14,127 nt of DNA, taken from the NCBI GenBank assembly GCA_900556055.1, contig USNJ01000036.1:1-14127 (forward strand), given 5' to 3'. The DNA is from an uncultured Ruminococcus sp. (GTDB lineage Bacteria > Bacillota > Clostridia > Oscillospirales > Ruminococcaceae). Under the pieces are notes generated by a model, which was not told the origin of the DNA, searched no databases, and saw nothing but the letters and a program-made list of their open reading frames with translations. Of this stretch, positions 12,666-14,127 are shown in pieces. How positions within the stretch are numbered: the first letter of the stretch is position 1; each line of letters opens with the position of its first letter. The translations under genes were made by a program, and so were the position numbers.

Positions 12666-14048
12666 TCACATATCAAGGATAAATGCTCTGATATATTCGA
12701 TCTGCATCATTACGGATTCAGGGGAAGGTCCGCCCTGTGCTTTTCTCATGTTTACGCAGGTATCAAGGTTGATAGCATCATAAACATCGGTATCAAATGT
12801 ATCGCAGAGCTTCTTGTACTCGTCAAGCGGAAGTGCTTCAAGAGTTGTGCCAAGCTCGATGCAGCGTGCAACGAGAGTTCCCGTGATCTTGTAAGCGTCA
12901 CGGAAGGGCAGACCCTTCTTGACAAGATAATCTGCGCAGTCGGTCGCATTAATGAAGCCCTTAGCTGCTGCGGCACGCATATTCTCCTTATTGACACGCA
13001 TAGTTTCGAGCATCGGTGTGAATGTGCCGAGGCAAAGCTTTACCGTGTCGATAGCATCGAAAATAGCTTCCTTATCCTCCTGCATATCCTTGTTATACGC
13101 AAGCGGCAGTCCCTTCATCATAGTGAGGAGGGTTGTCAGATCGCCGTAAACTCTGCCTGTCTTTCCTCTTATAAGCTCGGTGATATCGGGATTTTTTTTC
13201 TGCGGCATGATAGATGAGCCTGTTGCATAAGCGTCATCAAGCTCGATGAATTTGAATTCCCAGCTGCACCAGAGGATTATCTCCTCGGAAAATCTCGAAA
13301 GATGCATCATAAGAATAGAAAGCGCAGATGCAAGCTCTATGCAGAAATCACGGTCGGAAACGCCGTCAAGGCTGTTCTGTGTCACATCGGCAAATCCGAG
13401 AAGATCGGCAACTTCCTTTCTGTCGATCGGATATGTCGTTGAAGCAAGTGCGCCGCTTCCGAGGGGGCATCTGTCCATTCTTTTGTTTGTATCTTTTAAA
13501 CGTCCTATATCACGGGAAAGCATATTCGCATATGCCATAAGGTGATGTCCGAGAGTGATGGGCTGCGCCCTCTGGAGATGTGTATATCCGCACATAACAG
13601 TATCAAGATTCTTTTCGGCAATATCGCAGAGAGCTGCAATAAGCTTCTTCACCATAGGTATAAGCTCTGCGATCTCGTCACGCAGATAAAGTCTGATATC
13701 CAGCGCGACCTGATCGTTTCGGCTTCTTGCTGTGTGAAGTCTTTTTCCGGTATCTCCGAGACGGTTTGTAAGCTCCTGCTCAACGAACATATGAATGTCC
13801 TCAGCATTGGGATCAATAAGAAGCTTTCCGCTGTCGATATCAGCAAGAATGCCTTTCAGACCATCAACGATCTTTTCGCTTTCATGCTTCTCGATAATGC
13901 CGCAGTCGCCCAGCATGGTAGCATGAGCTATTGAGCCTCTGATATCCTGGCGGTACATTCTTGCATCGAATGAAACGGAGGAATTGAAGTCATTTACCTT
14001 AGAATCTATTTCCTTTGAAAAACGTCCTGCCCATAAAGAATTAGCCAT
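12666..14048 (-). CDS. argH: Argininosuccinate lyase
   Basis: 460 residues from the chosen start MANSLWAGRFSKEIDSKVND. It splits argininosuccinate into arginine and fumarate, the final step of arginine synthesis. Fumarase/aspartase superfamily features are all present: HTARSRNDQVALDIRLYLRD, GYTHLQRAQPITLGHH with the conserved Thr-His pair, and the signature GSSIMPQKKNPD containing the catalytic-loop serine. The C-terminal region (ATDCADYLVKKGLPFRDAY) is also typical. ATG at 14054 is in frame, but AAGGA (14057-14061) is only 2 bases from it and 8 from the ATG at 14048, so the latter is preferred. argG, its usual partner, is not in view; the promoter at 14086-14114 makes argH independently transcribed. 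Confidence 0.96.
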   Translation of the reverse strand: MANSLWAGRFSKEIDSKVNDFNSSVSFDARMYRQDIRGSIAHATMLGDCGIIEKHESEKIVDGLKGILADIDSGKLLIDPNAEDIHMFVEQELTNRLGDTGKRLHTARSRNDQVALDIRLYLRDEIAELIPMVKKLIAALCDIAEKNLDTVMCGYTHLQRAQPITLGHHLMAYANMLSRDIGRLKDTNKRMDRCPLGSGALASTTYPIDRKEVADLLGFADVTQNSLDGVSDRDFCIELASALSILMMHLSRFSEEIILWCSWEFKFIELDDAYATGSSIMPQKKNPDITELIRGKTGRVYGDLTTLLTMMKGLPLAYNKDMQEDKEAIFDAIDTVKLCLGTFTPMLETMRVNKENMRAAAAKGFINATDCADYLVKKGLPFRDAYKITGTLVARCIELGTTLEALPLDEYKKLCDTFDTDVYDAINLDTCVNMRKAQGGPSPESVMMQIEYIRAFILDM

Positions 14049-14085
14049 TTTCATCTTCCTTTATCATAAAATATCATATGAATAC

Positions 14086-14114
14086 ATTATAACATTTTTT
14101 TCGGGAGATTTCAA
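14086..14114 (-). promoter_or_regulatory. sigma-A promoter for argH
   Basis: Minus strand TTGAAA (14109-14114), 17-base spacer, perfect TATAAT (14086-14091). No ARG-box-like palindrome is evident in the short leader. Confidence 0.82.
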
Positions 14115-14127
14115 TAGCTGCGGAAAT

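Noticed and set aside
1..14127. CRISPR array, tRNA or rRNA genes, prophage or insertion-sequence transposase
   Set aside because: No regularly spaced repeats, no cloverleaf with the TTCRANNC arm, no rRNA-like blocks and no transposase or integrase frames were seen on either strand.

Overview
The window reads as chromosomal DNA of a low-to-middle GC, Gram-positive Clostridia-type bacterium, most likely a Ruminococcus-like member of the Oscillospiraceae. The evidence is the ylxM-ffh pair, a YuaF/FloT-like NfeD-flotillin operon, a PASTA-type membrane kinase homologue, an ECF transporter S component, strong GGAGG-type ribosome sites, and promoters very close to the sigma-A consensus (almost all with 17-base spacers). 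The species assignment is inference. Most genes are monocistronic, each with its own promoter and hairpin terminator; the multi-gene units are ylxM-ffh, nfeD-flotillin and a toxin-antitoxin pair.

Layout. 1-878 (minus): ylxM followed by the start of ffh. The ffh frame runs into about 98 GC-rich bases that encode the end of a class IIb aminoacyl-tRNA synthetase, so the left edge is a chimeric join, either a contig artefact or a real rearrangement. 1203-1973 (plus): tcdA (cyclic t6A tRNA modification), converging on 2011-3876 (minus), a zinc-ribbon/kinase-like/PASTA membrane protein that has lost its catalytic residues. 4140-4976 (minus): an ECF transporter S component with an extra membrane helix and coiled coil. 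5236-5811 (minus): a hypothetical protein. 6055-8422 (minus): nfeD-like gene plus flotillin, a membrane-microdomain operon. 8829-9380 (plus): a divergent XRE/TPR regulator. 9434-9928 (minus): RelE-like toxin with downstream antitoxin. 10100-11299 (plus): acetate kinase. 11459-12613 (plus): MFS transporter. 12666-14048 (minus): argininosuccinate lyase.

The most interesting region is 8430-8830. The nfeD-flotillin promoter and the divergent regulator promoter each carry the same palindrome (ATGTAAATnAAATTTAC) exactly two bases downstream of the -10 box. This suggests that one repressor, plausibly the XRE/TPR protein itself, controls both transcripts. Between that operator and the regulator's ribosome site lies a roughly 155-base nested inverted repeat able to fold into one long hairpin and flanked by CATTA direct repeats. 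It could be a small MITE-like element, a structured leader or a small RNA. Other points worth a second look are the pseudokinase, the 66-residue duplication in the flotillin and the Asp-rich loop of the NfeD-like partner.
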